Both the position numbers and the translations under genes were made by a program. A DNA stretch of 64,000 nucleotides from Takakia lepidozioides. Lineage: Eukaryota; Streptophyta; Takakiopsida; Takakiales; Takakiaceae. How positions within the stretch are numbered: position 1 is the stretch's first letter; every line of letters starts with the position of its first letter. Under the pieces are notes generated by a model. It worked only from the letters and a program-made list of their open reading frames with translations. It had not been told where the DNA came from and made no database searches. The stretch spans positions 64,833,053-64,897,052 of the forward strand of contig CM060732.1 in NCBI GenBank assembly GCA_030704615.1, given 5' to 3'. Below, one piece after another: positions 11,905 to 24,600 of the stretch.

Positions 11905-14900
11905 ATGTTACAAACAAAGTCTGGAAAAGCTAAATTATGTGGGGGATGCTGGAAGATGGGGGACTGGGGCACTTAGCTGTAAGTGTATGTCTAGTTCTTC
12001 GGCAACTTACTATTCAGCCAATTATAGCTAAATCCGTTTTCAGATTGTATCAATTACCTGTGGTACTACCAAAGCTGACTTTAGTAGTACTGGAAGCTTT
12101 GGCAAGTTTTCTTTGATTATGCTTGCAGCTTCCATTGGATCCTGGTATACAGAAAAAAACGACATATTCAAGTTAGGTACTAAGACAGCTAAGCTTTCTG
12201 CTGGCCTCAAATTGTTGGTGTTATTTACACTGTTGTGTGATCTGCCTGTGTGACATTCTTGCATTTCTTGACACAGGGAGCAATGCTTGCTCCTCACTTG
12301 CTCACTACAACCTCATGGCCAGGGCAGTAGGGAGTAGCATGACCGACCATCTTAGCCCGGCAGACACGTAGGTGCATTGAGTTTGATCTCACTAGGTTTC
12401 CAAGGCTTCTGTATAGACAACCTCAGAAATCACTTGGTAGATGGCTTTGCTATCATGGCAGGACTTCTCAATTTGAGGACAAGTTAGAAAGCGAATGTTC
12501 AAGATTCTCTTTGGACACTAGTATGGTGTGGCGAAAGGCTTCTATCAAAGGGGTAAGAGACAGCACAAGTTTTCTTTGAATATAAACATCTTATAAAAAT
12601 GTCTTTGGACATCCAGACCAACAAGTGCATCGGTCTAATGTTTTACATCCGCGCGCTAACAAGCTTCTCCACATAACACAATACCTGCAAGTGATCTGGC
12701 TTCTACACGTGCCATGCATTATGTACATTCCTCCAAGCTGCCTTTGGTACACACATACCTGTATACATTCCACTTTCTAGTGCTCAATTTTTCTGGCAAC
12801 ACAATACTGTAGCCTTGATCTGCCCCTCCACACCAAGTTTCAAAGCATGTCGAGGATTGATAATCTTGTTCTTTCTGCATCGATCCTAGTCTTCCTGTCA
12901 GTGGCCAAGATATCTAAAGATGTTGGTCTCCACTCTTTTGTCCTCTTTCAGCTCCCTCTCAATTGTTCTTTCTCTCTTCATCTAGCCTCTTGCATAATTC
13001 CAAGGATGATAAAACGCCACCCTGAGCGTTTGGAGATCGCGTGGACTGGTCAAGAGTTACGACTAAGAGACAAACAAATAAACCAACACAATGCACTACA
13101 AACAATCATCCTACCATTCTAGACTTAACTGGAAAAGCTCGTGGATTCCGCCAACACACCATCGGTCGAGGAAGAAACAGCAACTCCGGACGGAACTTGT
13201 TGCATAAGCTCCTAAGGTTTACGATTTAGGAGAGCGACAATGTTGATACGTTGATACCCTGAAGAAAACGGCCAGGGACAGATTTGCACTCGGCACTGTT
13301 CAGTCCATCTCTCAACAAGAAAATTTCCGTAACCTCCTGCAGGTTGACACTGGATTGTAGGTCCGTTTACGTTCATTGACGGGGACGAGTATGTCTTTCT
13401 CTGATCGAGTGAGTCCCAACCCACGATGAGTAGTGTAGTCCACAGCGCAAGGGCGGAGGCTCGGCGGATGCAGCCGATTGACCGCAAAGTCGATCTGTTA
13501 CGTTCTCTTTACAATGACTGCAAGACTGCCGAGGCATGACTCCGTTGCACTGCAGTTGCCAATAAGACTCGCAGCAACATGACTCTTCTTAATCTCGCGC
13601 TAATTCCTGAACAGAAGTACAGAGGCTGTGATTGCACGCGCCATGGCGTAGTAGCACGGACACCTTGGCATCGAGATGTTGGACAGTCGGAACAGAACTT
13701 ACGTGGACTGCTTCATATCCTCATGACTGATCCGAGGACAAAATTGGACGCAGTCATTGAAGTCAAGGAATCATCACTGCCGTTGAAGGCTGAAGCCCTA
13801 CACTTGGCTCTTACGACAACAACCGCCAGTTTGGTTAGTACATTGTGTCACTTTTAAAGGTTTATCAGATTCGAACTGCCCGTGTAAGCGAGCTGTTGAC
13901 CCCCTGTTGACAGTGCGCTCTGTCCATCAGGTGCCACTAGCGAAGAACAGCACAGCAATTCAAACGCGCATGCCCATCTCAGCACAGGGAGGAAGGATAT
14001 TGAGTTCATTCCGAGAGTATGAATCGCTTTTATAAGAGGCACATATCTATGTCGACCCCAATGGAGCTCATAATGCAGGTGCCAGTAGAGTTTGAGAAGG
14101 TAAAGGATGAGAAACCCAGCGGATCATTTGAATGCTGAGAACCTAAAATCAAATGCGTCCCAGAAAGAAGAAATCCCCTGGGAGAGCTTTGATAGATTGC
14201 TCCAAAATTTCACCCATTTTTTCTTTCTTCTAACAACCATCCTTCGAAAGTCCATAGTGGGTAAGCAGATTTGCAAGCATACGATGTTCATGATGGTCGC
14301 AACTTATCTCAAGTGGCAATAAGGAAACTAAGTAATCCTCCCAGGTTTTGTGGTGTTTGCAGTTTGCAGCAACGTTTTGCAAGATGGCCAGTACTTAATT
14401 CAAGCTCTTGTGCCCTTGTAAACACAGAAGCTCGGTTCCAGGATAACACACATTTCTTTCTAGAATGGTTCCAATATAGGCATTCACCCCTGGATAATAT
14501 TACATGAACCTCGGCTGAGAGCTCAGAGACTGTGAGATGTCATCATCTAGGAAACTTATAGAAAGTGAACAACTAAGCTCTGATCCTTATCGACAAGATC
14601 ACCTTACAGGCGTGATTAGCCCAAGGTGTTCCTCTCTCTTGTATGGAGAGTCGAAGACCTTAACTGTACTCAGGTTAGTTTGCCCCCAAGGTGAAAAAAA
14701 CATGGGGTCCCACAAACAAGTATGCCCGTGATATTATCAAACGTGAGGCGGAGAAATGGCCAAACAGAAATGACGTTACTTGTAAAGGTACACGTAGTTG
14801 ATGAACAGTATAATATTTGGAGCTTGTCAGTTCAAACTGCAGAAGGACTAAAATAGAACACAGGCCTGCATCATCAGGCTCGAGTTATTTACGCTAGCTA

Positions 14901-15010
14901 CTGCAGCCCATGCCTTCTCTTTTAACGATAAACATATGTACTTTATAGTCAGCCCTGCATGCAGGCCTGCAGCTTTGGTCTAGATAGTGATCTGGCGTGA
15001 AAACCATGCC
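11905..15010. other. Long stretch without a recognised gene
   Basis: Frames of 60-92 codons occur at 12040-12297 (-), 12847-13122 (+), 13212-13487 (-) and 13579-13857 (+). None carries a motif I recognise. The 13212-13487 frame begins with a hydrophobic segment (ALALWTTLLIVGW) and has several cysteines, so a small secreted protein is possible but unsupported. I saw no tRNA-like or repeat structure. Confidence 0.45.
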
Positions 15011-15406
15011 TCAAGTGTGATAGACGTTAACGTTCACTGTAGGATTAGTGAAGCCATAAATGTAGCCTCCCACAAGGCCATTCTGTTGACATTGTTCGAT
15101 GATGGCAGCTAAATAGTTCCGGGCTTGTTGGCATGGGACGCATTGCCCGCAGTCACCACATATGTCGGTGGCCGCTGTTCCAGCAGAGCACATATTGGTG
15201 CATGTACCACCGCAGTTATCTTGACAGCAGTCAGTGTTACCTTTAGCGATCAGATAGTTCACGCAGCTGTTCGCATCGGCGGCACTAGGACTGCCTCCAC
15301 TGACATGGCATACTGCGTCCGCGTTTACTCGTTCGCTTGCAAGTAAAAGGATCGTGAGGAATGCAAAGAGCAGTTGCAGCCCTGAGAGCATGCTTCCGGA
15401 TGCCAT
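15011..15406 (-). CDS. Small secreted cysteine-rich protein (131 aa), family uncertain
   Basis: A complete single-exon frame runs from ATG at 15406-15404 to a stop at 15011. The first 29 residues form a typical signal peptide (hydrophobic core LLFAFLTILLLA) with likely cleavage after VNA. The mature part of about 100 residues contains 12 cysteines, including CC, C-x2-C and C-x3-C groups (DCCQDNCGGTCTNMC, then CGDCGQCVPC), and starts CHVSGGSPSAAD. It ends in VNVNVYHT. The layout (CHVSGGSP start, cysteine-paired middle, C-x5-VGG and a valine-rich tail) reminds me of small secreted proteins common in filamentous fungi and also found in mosses. That is inference from pattern only. No activity is claimed. 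The product is probably secreted to the apoplast. Confidence 0.65.
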   Translation of the reverse strand: MASGSMLSGLQLLFAFLTILLLASERVNADAVCHVSGGSPSAADANSCVNYLIAKGNTDCCQDNCGGTCTNMCSAGTAATDICGDCGQCVPCQQARNYLAAIIEQCQQNGLVGGYIYGFTNPTVNVNVYHT

Positions 15407-16158
15407 GTTAATGAAGGATGGCGTTGGATGCGGCTGCTGGAGTTGCTGGGATTGAGAACTTGGTCAAAAAACTGCACAACGCATTTGATTTTCTGTTAGG
15501 GATACCATGTCAAAAACAAGAGAGAAACAAAGCAGAGATTGAGTTGGCCACATGGCCACATTGAGCAACATTGAACTCGTGAAGTATGTACACTATCAAA
15601 GAGAATCTCAGAATCATGCAAGTTTCGTGTATGCATTAACTAAAGGTCTTTCAACTCCTGTCAGTGTTGTAACACTTTTCGAATGCAAGTGAGAACTAAG
15701 TGGTAGTATAGATTGAAGGTCATGAGACTACATTCAGCGGCCATTTGACTACATTTCGAGATAAGCTATGGCGTTTCAGATAACTCGATCACCTAGCACA
15801 GATTGATCAAGACGACGTGAGCTCAACAACAATGACTAAGCTTGAATCCTTGACGTTTTTGTACATGTTTGCAGGTTGATGAATCCTCTACTAACAATGA
15901 TGGTTTCAATCGAAACTGTAATAAGGCTCATAAGGCTGCTGGCAGCTCACCCACGTTGATCACTACACTTGCACGTTCGGTTGGAGTGAACCAGAGAGCT
16001 TGTCTTGTCGGTGTGGAAGATCACGATGGTTCTTCCAATTTATACAGCAGAGCGCGTTGGATGGATATACCCCCGCAGATCCGATGTGTTGACCGTCAGA
16101 CCCCATGAAGATCGTTGCTGATCACGCGGATAAGGAACCGCAGAAAATCACCGCAGTA
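15407..16158. other. Upstream region of the secreted protein gene; no gene seen
   Basis: This holds the presumed promoter of the minus-strand gene at 15011-15406. I see no clear TATA element at the expected distance and no supported open frame. Confidence 0.4.
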
Positions 16159-16388
16159 AGCCAGTGAGTAGACTTTGTAGCCCATGACTTTTAAAACCAG
16201 ATGTACAAAATATCCATAGTTTCATCCGGACCCGTCTCCATCCTGTTCATGGGACCTCCCAAAATGTTTCTTTTCCTCTCTCTGCCATGTTGTGGTGTAC
16301 AACACCTAACTTAGACTTGATTTCAGACTGGGAAGCCTACCGCAGTTGTTGATGAGGGTGGTGGAGTTGGTGGTTGTATTGACTATGT
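16159..16388. repeat. Direct repeat, copy 2, left part
   Basis: This repeats the first part of the window (1 to about 216) with small indels. It stops at ttgactatgt, where the insert 16389-17950 interrupts it. Confidence 0.85.
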
Positions 16389-17950
16389 ATTAAAGGAAAT
16401 CTCAAGGTCAATATGATTTCTTAATTGTTGGATGGTCGGGCGTCAAACTTTATTAATAAAGTATTGAAAGTTTGAAAAGTGAGTAACACAAGAGTTATTA
16501 ATAAAGTATTGAAAGTTTGAAAAGTGAGTAACACAAGAGTTGCCGAAATGAGAACCGAGACACCTACTGCAGGTTGCTATACAGGAAGCCACCGGTCACT
16601 AAAATGCATGGTGAGTGTCACTAAATCTGTGAACAAGTGGAATAAAAGACCTGATGTGACTTCGATATCTGCTCCACCCACGCCGATAGTAACACTTGCC
16701 TCTATGAATTTCTCTGCACCCTTCACCACCTTGTCTTTCCCTCTTGCAACCACTTTGATCCTACCTGCCATAAGGTAGTGGCATCTAGAAGCGTGCGCGA
16801 CCTTATTATGTCCCCTATTTTTGATGAATGAAGTCGCCCTTTTTCATCCTAGTAGTGTGCACTTTTGTAAAGGAGGCGATTCAAGGTTAATTATTGCTTT
16901 GGATTAGAGATGTTTTGGAGTACAAGGGGCTTATTTAATGGTGCATTAGTGAAGCTAATTACATAGCAGCCTATTGCTTCTTATTTCAAATTCCTAATTT
17001 GTTTTTGAAAGTGGAGGCAAGTGTTTTGGGACAATGGCCAATTAATACAACAGCCAATGCAACTGGGATGCATGGTGCACCTGTTATATAGGTTACAATG
17101 CACACATTTTTATCATGCTTCCGTTGCCAAGGATGGCGGAAGAATGGGAAATGAGGGAGCTGTGGAGTCTTCTAGCTGTGTCCACGGGGTCGGCTAGTTT
17201 AGGGTTCTCATATGGCCATATAAGAGGAGTTGTAGGTCAACTCAGGGCATACTTAAGGGAGTTGTATATGGTCAGATTTTGCACGGGTCGTCGTCCCTCC
17301 AAAGGAAAGTTATGGGTCCTTCCATAAGTAGATGTGCCCAATCCCGCGTTGGGAGACCGTTACTTTTGGGCCCGCACATGGCTAGTTTTGTTAATTTTTG
17401 GGACAGTGTAGGTGCCATCTTGTGCACTCAGGGCAACTTAAAGCACATATCAAGGAGGATTATATGGCATTATAGGATGGACCTACTGAGCAGTAGTGGG
17501 ATAATATGCACTTTGATTTTGATAATTCATATATAATACATCCGTGATTGGAAAATTATGTGCTTTGCACAAATGATTGTTGCTTCATTTGCTATTCTGC
17601 TCATATAATTTTTGTGACACTACACCCTCTGAGAAGTTGCACACTGCTTGAAAGCACACTTCAAGATACCACTACCTTACCTGGCCCGACCCCCAACATA
17701 GAAAACAACTACTCATGCTGGCTCTGGCTCTCAAACCGGTATCTTGAAGTATCTAGAAACTGGAAAGTCAGCTAGAACTAGAACTATCTAGAAAGCCCAC
17801 GCTAGAAAATCAATCCTTAATTTTTGGACCCGTCATTTCATTAATTAATACAGGTGGCCTTCCTACATTGGCCCCCTCTTTTAACTCCTAAACCACAATA
17901 ACTCCTGGACCATCTAGAATCAGCGCCGAATGAAACTGCTCTACATATTT
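16389..17950. mobile_element. 1.56-kb insert splitting the direct repeat
   Basis: The sequence between ttgactatgt and ggagccacataataatgg is absent from copy 1 at 1-340, where the two flanks are adjacent. It has no long open frame and no recognised terminal repeats, apart from an internal 45-bp tandem duplication at 16452-16541. It could be a solo LTR, a non-autonomous element, or a host segment lost from copy 1. Confidence 0.55.
16452..16541. repeat. 45-bp tandem duplication (two units)
   Basis: Two identical head-to-tail copies of a 45-bp unit that begins attaataaagtattgaaag lie at 16452-16496 and 16497-16541. Perfect identity suggests a recent slippage or duplication event. Confidence 0.9.
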
Positions 17951-18054
17951 TGGGGAGCCACATAATAATGGAGGGCCACTTTAGACGACTCTCCAAGACT
18001 CAAAATGCATGGATCCTATTGGTCAAGGGCATTTTCTTGGTCATATTGGCTTTA
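17951..18054. repeat. Direct repeat, copy 2, right part
   Basis: This continues the repeat after the insert and matches about 222-340 (gagccacataataatggagg, then ttttcttggtcatattgg). Confidence 0.85.
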
Positions 18055-18719
18055 AAGCTAGCAGCCGAGACCAGGAAAGTTAGGAATGACATGGCGTCTA
18101 GGTGGCACTGATGTCTCTCTCAGTGGATTGCACCCAGCAGCCTTGATGTCAGAGTCCTCCACACCAGTCATACCTTAAAGACTACACTCAACAAGTGGGT
18201 GGGGCTGGAAGCAGTAAATGCTGGATGACCATTCTCACTCAGAAGGGTAGCCCATTGGATAAGCCCGGGGAACATATCAGTGTAGACTTACAGGTCTTAC
18301 AATGGAACCCCATCTGTGAGGGGATTTTGTTGGCGACTTCGCATCACGTGGAGAAAATCCGGTCAGCTCATGTTCTTACATCGTCAATACCTTTATTGGC
18401 CCACAACATTAATTGTGTGGGCTGTACTTAGTCATGCCAATCAGGAAATCAGGAAGTATTGACATGCTAATATCTACCCCGATCCTTTAAAATTAAAATC
18501 AAACAAGGGAAGGGGACAATTAGAGAGTATATGTCCTGATGTAAATGGCTCCTGCATGCGGCCCCACACAGCTGATTGCAGGCCGTAGAAAAATGGCGAC
18601 TGCATGTCAGGGCCAATTGGCCATTGTGTACTTTGGAAGTTCATAGAATAAGTACGTGGTGGAAGCGGTAGGGGCTTGGTGACACTTTCAACGTGCATAC
18701 TTGGGAGAGAAGCACACAC
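18055..18719. other. No gene seen
   Basis: I found no supported coding or repeat feature. The stretch leads into the DYW relic that follows. Confidence 0.4.
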
Positions 18720-18990
18720 GTACGCACCCACAAATCAAGGAATTCATATTGATCTAAAGAGATTGTCAGGGTGGTCAAAGGAGGCCGGCTATGTGCCTGA
18801 CACACACTCCTTATTGCATGATGTGGAGGAGGAGCAGAAAGGAGTTTTCTTGCTTCCAACATAGTGAGAAGCTGGCCTTTTCTTTTGGGCTCATCGGTAT
18901 ACCCCCTGGGACGCCTGTCCATGTCATCAAGAGCATTTGGGGTGTGGTGACAACAGTACCACCAAAGATTGTTAGGAGCAGCTATTGTAT
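18720..18990 (+). pseudogene. DYW-domain relic of a PPR protein
   Basis: The plus strand encodes broken pieces of the E+/DYW region: [27 protein letters not shown], then after a frame change HSEKLAFSFGLIGIPPGTP and VIKS. The order and spacing match the same region of the PPR gene at 22016-24600 ([40 protein letters not shown]). The cysteine/histidine zinc site and the DYW tail are no longer readable. It lies 3 kb away and in the opposite orientation to the main copy, so it is a separate old duplicate. Confidence 0.8.
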
Positions 18991-19286
18991 GGGATGCAAA
19001 TGTTTTTTAATCCTTCCACGACTGTGTTTGTTTTTGTGGGTATTAGTGAAAGGGACAACATGCACAACAGAATGTGTGTTGTATCACAAGTGCCAGTGGG
19101 TTTGTGACAACCTGTAATTCTTTTGTAACCAGAGAGCAAAGCAGACATGATTTGCATTGTTGAAGAGCTCTCTTCTTGAGCTACGCATGTCAGAATTAAG
19201 TATGGTCACCAGTGAATTCAAGGAAAAACTTTTGAGTTTTTCAGTGAAAGATACATTCAGCTTTGGAGAACATTTGAATACATATT

Positions 19287-21750
19287 TTATTCAAGGAGGA
19301 GTTCCTGTTTGTAGAAGTACATATCCCTTGTTAAACAATAGATTGTACTCATAAGACGTTGTTTGCCGTAGCCTTGTGGCCATTGACCCCGGGAACAAAA
19401 GGGACAGAACCTACCACTGTCAGGGGCTGAACGTTGGTAGTAAGACGTACCTCCATATAAAGAATTAATCCGGGTTTTCCAGATATCCTCTAGAAATCCC
19501 TTCACACAAGCATCAATCTGCTGTGTGTGATTTGCCCAAAAACTAGGCCTCAGGAGGGCCTGGGCTTTTGGCTCAGCCTCGAGACTTTCAAAGTTGGTAA
19601 ACAGGGGTACAGGCACAATTCCCTTAATAGATTTGAAGAGAGCGTCTCTTTGGTGAGAGAACCCCGGACAGTGTATCAGAAAATGAATACTGTCTTCAGA
19701 TTGCCCACACAACGGGCAATTGCACTCTCCCTTTCCTCTCTGCTTCTGTTTGCTGTTCAAAGGTAGGCTTCCTGCCCTGGGTTTAAATTTCAGTCTAGTG
19801 CCGAGAGTGGGTAGACCCTGAGGTCATCCAAGATGTCCTCCCCATGTCACAGACTGGAAACAAGTTCAGGGAAGTTTTCTGCCTAACTTCATTTTCATCA
19901 GACAATCTCATGGCAAACAGACATGGCTGAGGACACTACAGCCTCTAAGTCAGATTTATCCAGCAGGGTCAAGACTTGCGGATCCAGGTCCAGGTCCTTG
20001 AGGATCTCTTCTACTCTCTTCTGCCAGGACTTAGCCTGTTTGACAGGGCGGTCCTGTTTCCAAGATATAGAGTCGATTAACTTAGGATATCTGGTGTTGG
20101 GCATATGTTGCAGCTGACCCCACCATCTGACCTTGAATTCATCTCGTCGGGAGCTTTAAGGACGGAATGCCAAACTCACCCCGAACAGCCACATTGGCTG
20201 TTTTGGAGCATGCTGACATACACTCCTTAAGCACCCCCACTTGAATGGATTCTAGAGACTTAGCCTGGTTGGAGTTATCAACCATTATAGCAGATCCGTA
20301 CTCCAAGGCAGGTCTAATAACGCGACAAAGCATGGTTTTCTTAACCTCAGAGTGACCCCTCTGCAGTGGAAAAATTTAGTGAGCCCCAGAGCTTTGCCCT
20401 TGCCAGTTTGAACAACTTTCCGGATATGTGCATCCCAATTACAATTGGAGGAGAACTCAACGCCCAGGTAAGTGTAGGAAGGGAGGACCGGGATCTCTGC
20501 TACCCCACTGCCACTTAAGATCACTTCCTCCTCTCCTCTGTCGTTGAATGCTACCACTGCACATTTGCTGACATTAGCCTCTAGCCCCCAAAGATCAAAG
20601 TATCTCTTCGCGCAATCAATCAACTCCTGGAGATTGGTTGGAGTCTCCCCTATGCCTTCGAAGTCATCCGCAAACATAAGGGCTGGTATGGTTATCACCC
20701 ACCCTTAACCCAAATCCCTCACTTTCCACATCCTCGAGGAGTTGATGATGAAAACATTGAAGAGCAGAGGGGAGAGAGTACATCCTTGAGCTACACCTTG
20801 GTCTATGTCAAAGAAGTTGGACTTCTGTCCGTTAACAGTGACACAGCTTTTGTGTGTGAGCATACAAGTTGTGGACAACTCTCCACATCTTTCCCTTGAT
20901 CCCACAAGACCAGAGGCGGAACCATAGGCCATCTCTCCACACTGTGTCATAAGCCTTTTTGACATCCAGGAAAAAGACATAAGTGGGTTTCCCTTCTTTT
21001 TCCTTCCCTGGATAATCTGGCTTAGAGTGAAGATATGATCCACACAGCCCCTGTTTCGCGCGAAAGCAGCTTGGCCTTCGTGGAAACAACCTCTAGACTC
21101 CAGATCAACCTCGAGACGAGTACTTAGAACTCTGCAGAATGTCTGCCAACAGCATTGAGGAGTGATGCCACGGTAGTTCCCGGTTCTTCTCTGTCACCCT
21201 TCTTGTATAGATTGACAATGACCCCCTGTCGCCAGCGAAAGGGGATCATTTCAGTCTTCCAGATAAGGTTAAAGAGGAGAACTAGGGCCTCTATCATGGG
21301 ATCGCCACCGTGCTTGATAAGCTCGTTGACAATAACATCAGGTCCACCAGCTTTATATCCATTTAAATGTTCAATTGCTTCCACAATCTCAGAAGAACTA
21401 ATGGGAGCATTATAAGCCATTGAAATATACTCCAGTTCATCAGGGCTGTTTCATAGGAACAGTTTTTCCAACTGCGTCCCCCATTCAGCAGAAGACCCCT
21501 CACTGTTAGACCTAGAAGTTCTGCCAAGGATACTGTAGTGAGTTTCAAAGGTTTTGACAATGTCAACCGATGAAGTCACCACTGCACCTTTAGTAGTCTT
21601 CAGCGCTTGTACTTGCTGACCGTTTTTCGGCTTGTACAAACGTTGAAGGGCCAACCAGAATTTCTTGTCATTACCACCATGGTGGTTTGAGTTTATTTCA
21701 CTGTATAACTTGTCCCAGTATAATTTCTTCTGAGACCTAACAAGCTGATT
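19287..21750 (-). mobile_element. Decayed LINE (non-LTR retrotransposon)
   Basis: The minus strand carries, in order, a linker (about 21750-21450, phrase KKFWLALQRLYKP) and RT palm motifs with GYKAGGPDVIVNELIKHGG and FRWRQGVIVNLYKKGD (21420-21180). Then come GQAAFARNRGCVDH-like text and VNG..QGVAQGCTLSPLLFNVF (about 20830-20740), and the catalytic box as ALMFADDF (about 20690). The C-terminal zinc-knuckle piece CNCPLCGQSEDSIHFLIHCPGF lies near 19720. At least seven frame breaks separate the pieces, and the catalytic tyrosine is replaced by Phe. The element is inactive. ORF1 and endonuclease are not present. Confidence 0.85.
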
Positions 21751-21934
21751 GATTGATTAAACAATAGAGAACAAACCTGCTCAAGTTTTAAGAAAGGAAG
21801 AAACAGGTTGATGAACCCCAACATGATTTTGAAAAAGACCCAACTAACAACGAAAGATCTTGAGTCAGCATTCTTAGGGGATAACCAGGCACTAGCCTTT
21901 GCCTGTGAATGCAGTACTTCCACTCACCCCTCTG

Positions 21935-22015
21935 ATTGGCCACAAGTGCCAGACAATCTCTTGAGCTCAACATTGATTTCCCCAATTTGTGGATGCAATT
22001 TGTCTTCTAGCTCAT
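21935..22015 (-). pseudogene. Partial second copy of the PPR E+ segment, directly behind the DYW stop
   Basis: Immediately after the TGA that ends the PPR gene, an overlapping frame reads [24 protein letters not shown]. It matches [22 protein letters not shown] inside the same gene, about 380 bases upstream. It then loses similarity near ggccaatcagagg. This looks like the start of a second E+/DYW unit fused at the stop codon, left by tandem duplication or unequal exchange and later truncated. Confidence 0.7.
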
Positions 22016-24600
22016 TCACCAGTAATCTCCACAAGAGCAAACCCCATCTTGGAAGTGGTGAAAGCGGTTGGCATCCCGTACAACAACTTCTCGCCTAAAA
22101 ATCTTTGAGATGAACTTGCTGGCGGTGTGGCAGTCACCACACACGCGGAGGTTCTTGATGATGCGGATGGGTGTCCCAGGTGGTGTTCTGATGAGTCCAA
22201 AAGCAATGGCCAGCTTCTCACTGTGGTGGAAAAGAGAAGTCTCCTTTTGCTCCTCCTCGACATCATGCAATACAAACTGGGTGTCAGGCACATACCCAGC
22301 CTCCTTCATTAGTCCAGACAATCTGTTTAGCTCAGCGTGGATTTCATCAATGTGTGGATGCAGTTTGTCTTCGACAACGAATGTATGTACCTGATTGTCA
22401 ACCTCAATGCAGCTGTGCCCAGGCTCCTTTTTGACACCTCTGTCCTCCATCATTTTTCTCACCTTTGCTTTATCATCCCACCTCCCAGCCGCAGCATAAA
22501 TGTTTGATAGAAGCACATAAGTGGAAGCCTGCTGTGGATCCCATTTCAGAAGGGATTTTGCTGCACGTTCTGCTACCTCCACATTGCGATGAATTCTGCA
22601 TGCACCAAGCAAGGCCCCCCACACCGAAGCACCTGGCTCAATTGGCATTTTCTTAATGAAGTCTTCTGCCTTGTTCAATTGCCCTGCACGGCCAAGAAGG
22701 TCCACTATGCAGGCAAAATGCTCAACGGTAGAAGTGAGGCCGTGATCTGCACTCATGGAATCGAAGTACTGAAGGCCATCATCTACAAAGCCCAGATGGC
22801 TACATGCCGAGAGAAGAGATATAAATGTAATCCCATCTGGTTTGAAGCCCTCCTGTTGCATTTGTTCAAATAGTTGGAGGGCTTCCCTACCAAACCAATG
22901 GGCATATCCGGCTATCATTATGTTCCACGAGACTCCATCTCGTTGAGCCATGTTGTCAAACACTTCACGTGCCTCCTTCATGCTCCCACATTTGGCGTAC
23001 ATATCCACAAGGGTATTCTCCAAGTTTATAGATGCAAGTCCAGCTTTCATGACATCAGCATGGACCTCAATGCCCTTTTGCAGTGCTGCCAGGCTGGCAC
23101 ACACAGTGAGAACGCAAATGAAAGTGACCTTGTCAGGTGTCACCCCTTCCTGTATCATTTGCTCATACATCTCCAAAGCCTCCCTACCACACCCATGCTG
23201 AGCGTATCCAACCATCATTGTGTTCCATGACACCACATCTCGTTTATCCATATTGACGAACACATGGCGTGCATCTTCCATGCTCCTGCATTTGGCATAC
23301 ATATCAATAAGGGTGTTCTCCAAATTTATATATGGCGGAATTCCAGCTTTCACAATGTCAGCATGGACCTCTTTGCCCTTTCCCCAAGCTGCTAGGCTGG
23401 CACAAGCATTGAGAACGGAAATGAATGTGACCTTGTCAGGTGTCACCCCTGCCCATATCATTTGCTCATACATCTCCAAGGCCTCCCTCCCACACCCATG
23501 CTGAGCATATCCGGCAATCATTGCACTCCATGTGACCACATCTCGCTCAGCCATGTTGTTGAATACTTGATGTGCATCCTCCATGCTACCGCATTTGGCA
23601 TACATGTCAACAAGGGCAGTCTCCAAATTTCTATAGGACACAATTCCAGCTTTCCTAATGTCAGCATGGACCTCTTGGCCCTTTTCTAGAGCTGACAGGC
23701 TGGAACATGCATTGAGAACACATATGAATGTGACCTTGCTGGGTGTCACCCCTTCCCGTATCATTTGCTCATAGATCTCCAAAGCCTCCCCCTACCGACC
23801 CCTGCTGAGCATATCCTGTGATCATCGCATTCCATGACACTACATCTCGTTTAGGCATTTTGTCAAACACTTGTCGTGCATCCTTCATGCTCCTACACTT
23901 GGCATACATGTCCACAAGGGTATTCTCCAAATTTATGGTATCCAATTCCAGATTTCATGATGTCAGCATGGATCTCTTTGCCCTTTTCAAGGGTGGCCAG
24001 GCTGGCACACGCATTAAGAATGCAAATGAAGGTGACCCTGTTTGGCGGAACTCCTTTCTGTTTCATTTCCGCATAGAGTTTGAAGGCTTCCCTACCAGAC
24101 CCCTGCTTGGCATATCCTGCTATCATTATATTCCACGTAAACATATCACGTTCAGGTATTTCATCAAACATTTTGCGTGCATACACCACGCTCCCACATT
24201 TGGCATACATGTTGATAAGGGTGTTGAGGAGAAAGATGTTTGGCTTGAATCCACTTTTAATCATGTGTGCATGCACCTGCTTTCCCTCTGCTAGGCCTTT
24301 CATGTTGATGCATTCCTGCAAGACACAGACATAAGTATCGGAGTCTCCCTGGACATCTCCTTGCTTCAACATGTGCAGGGCCTCTTTGAATTGTCCTTCC
24401 TTACATAGTGTCCTCACATCCCCGCTCATTCCAGAATATTTCTTGTCGATTCGCTCTAAAGGTGCTTGCCAGCCAGATTGAGCATGGTACTCAAATTTGT
24501 CTCCTACCCATGTCCGACCAGAGTCTATAAGTCTACCATTATCTCCACCATAAGAAGTTTGTGCTCCACCCTGTATCATGGCAGCTAGCTCTGCTTTCAC
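22016..24600 (-). pseudogene. DYW-class PPR protein gene with two frameshifts
   Basis: The gene starts at ATG 24600-24598 and ends at 22016 with the canonical CSCGDYW. It has tandem PPR motifs of the P/L/S type (for example [38 protein letters not shown]), then E and E+ motifs, then a DYW domain. The DYW domain includes [11 protein letters not shown], the [12 protein letters not shown] zinc ligands and RFHHF. DYW proteins usually act in chloroplasts or mitochondria as C-to-U RNA editing deaminases that recognise one RNA site through the PPR array. The frame breaks twice: near 23935-23942 and near 23790-23797, where a C-run (cctcccccta) sits. The intervening 140 bases are readable in a third frame. 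With the breaks ignored the protein would have about 870 residues. These could be assembly errors, since only two single-base changes are needed, but I treat it as broken. Confidence 0.85.
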
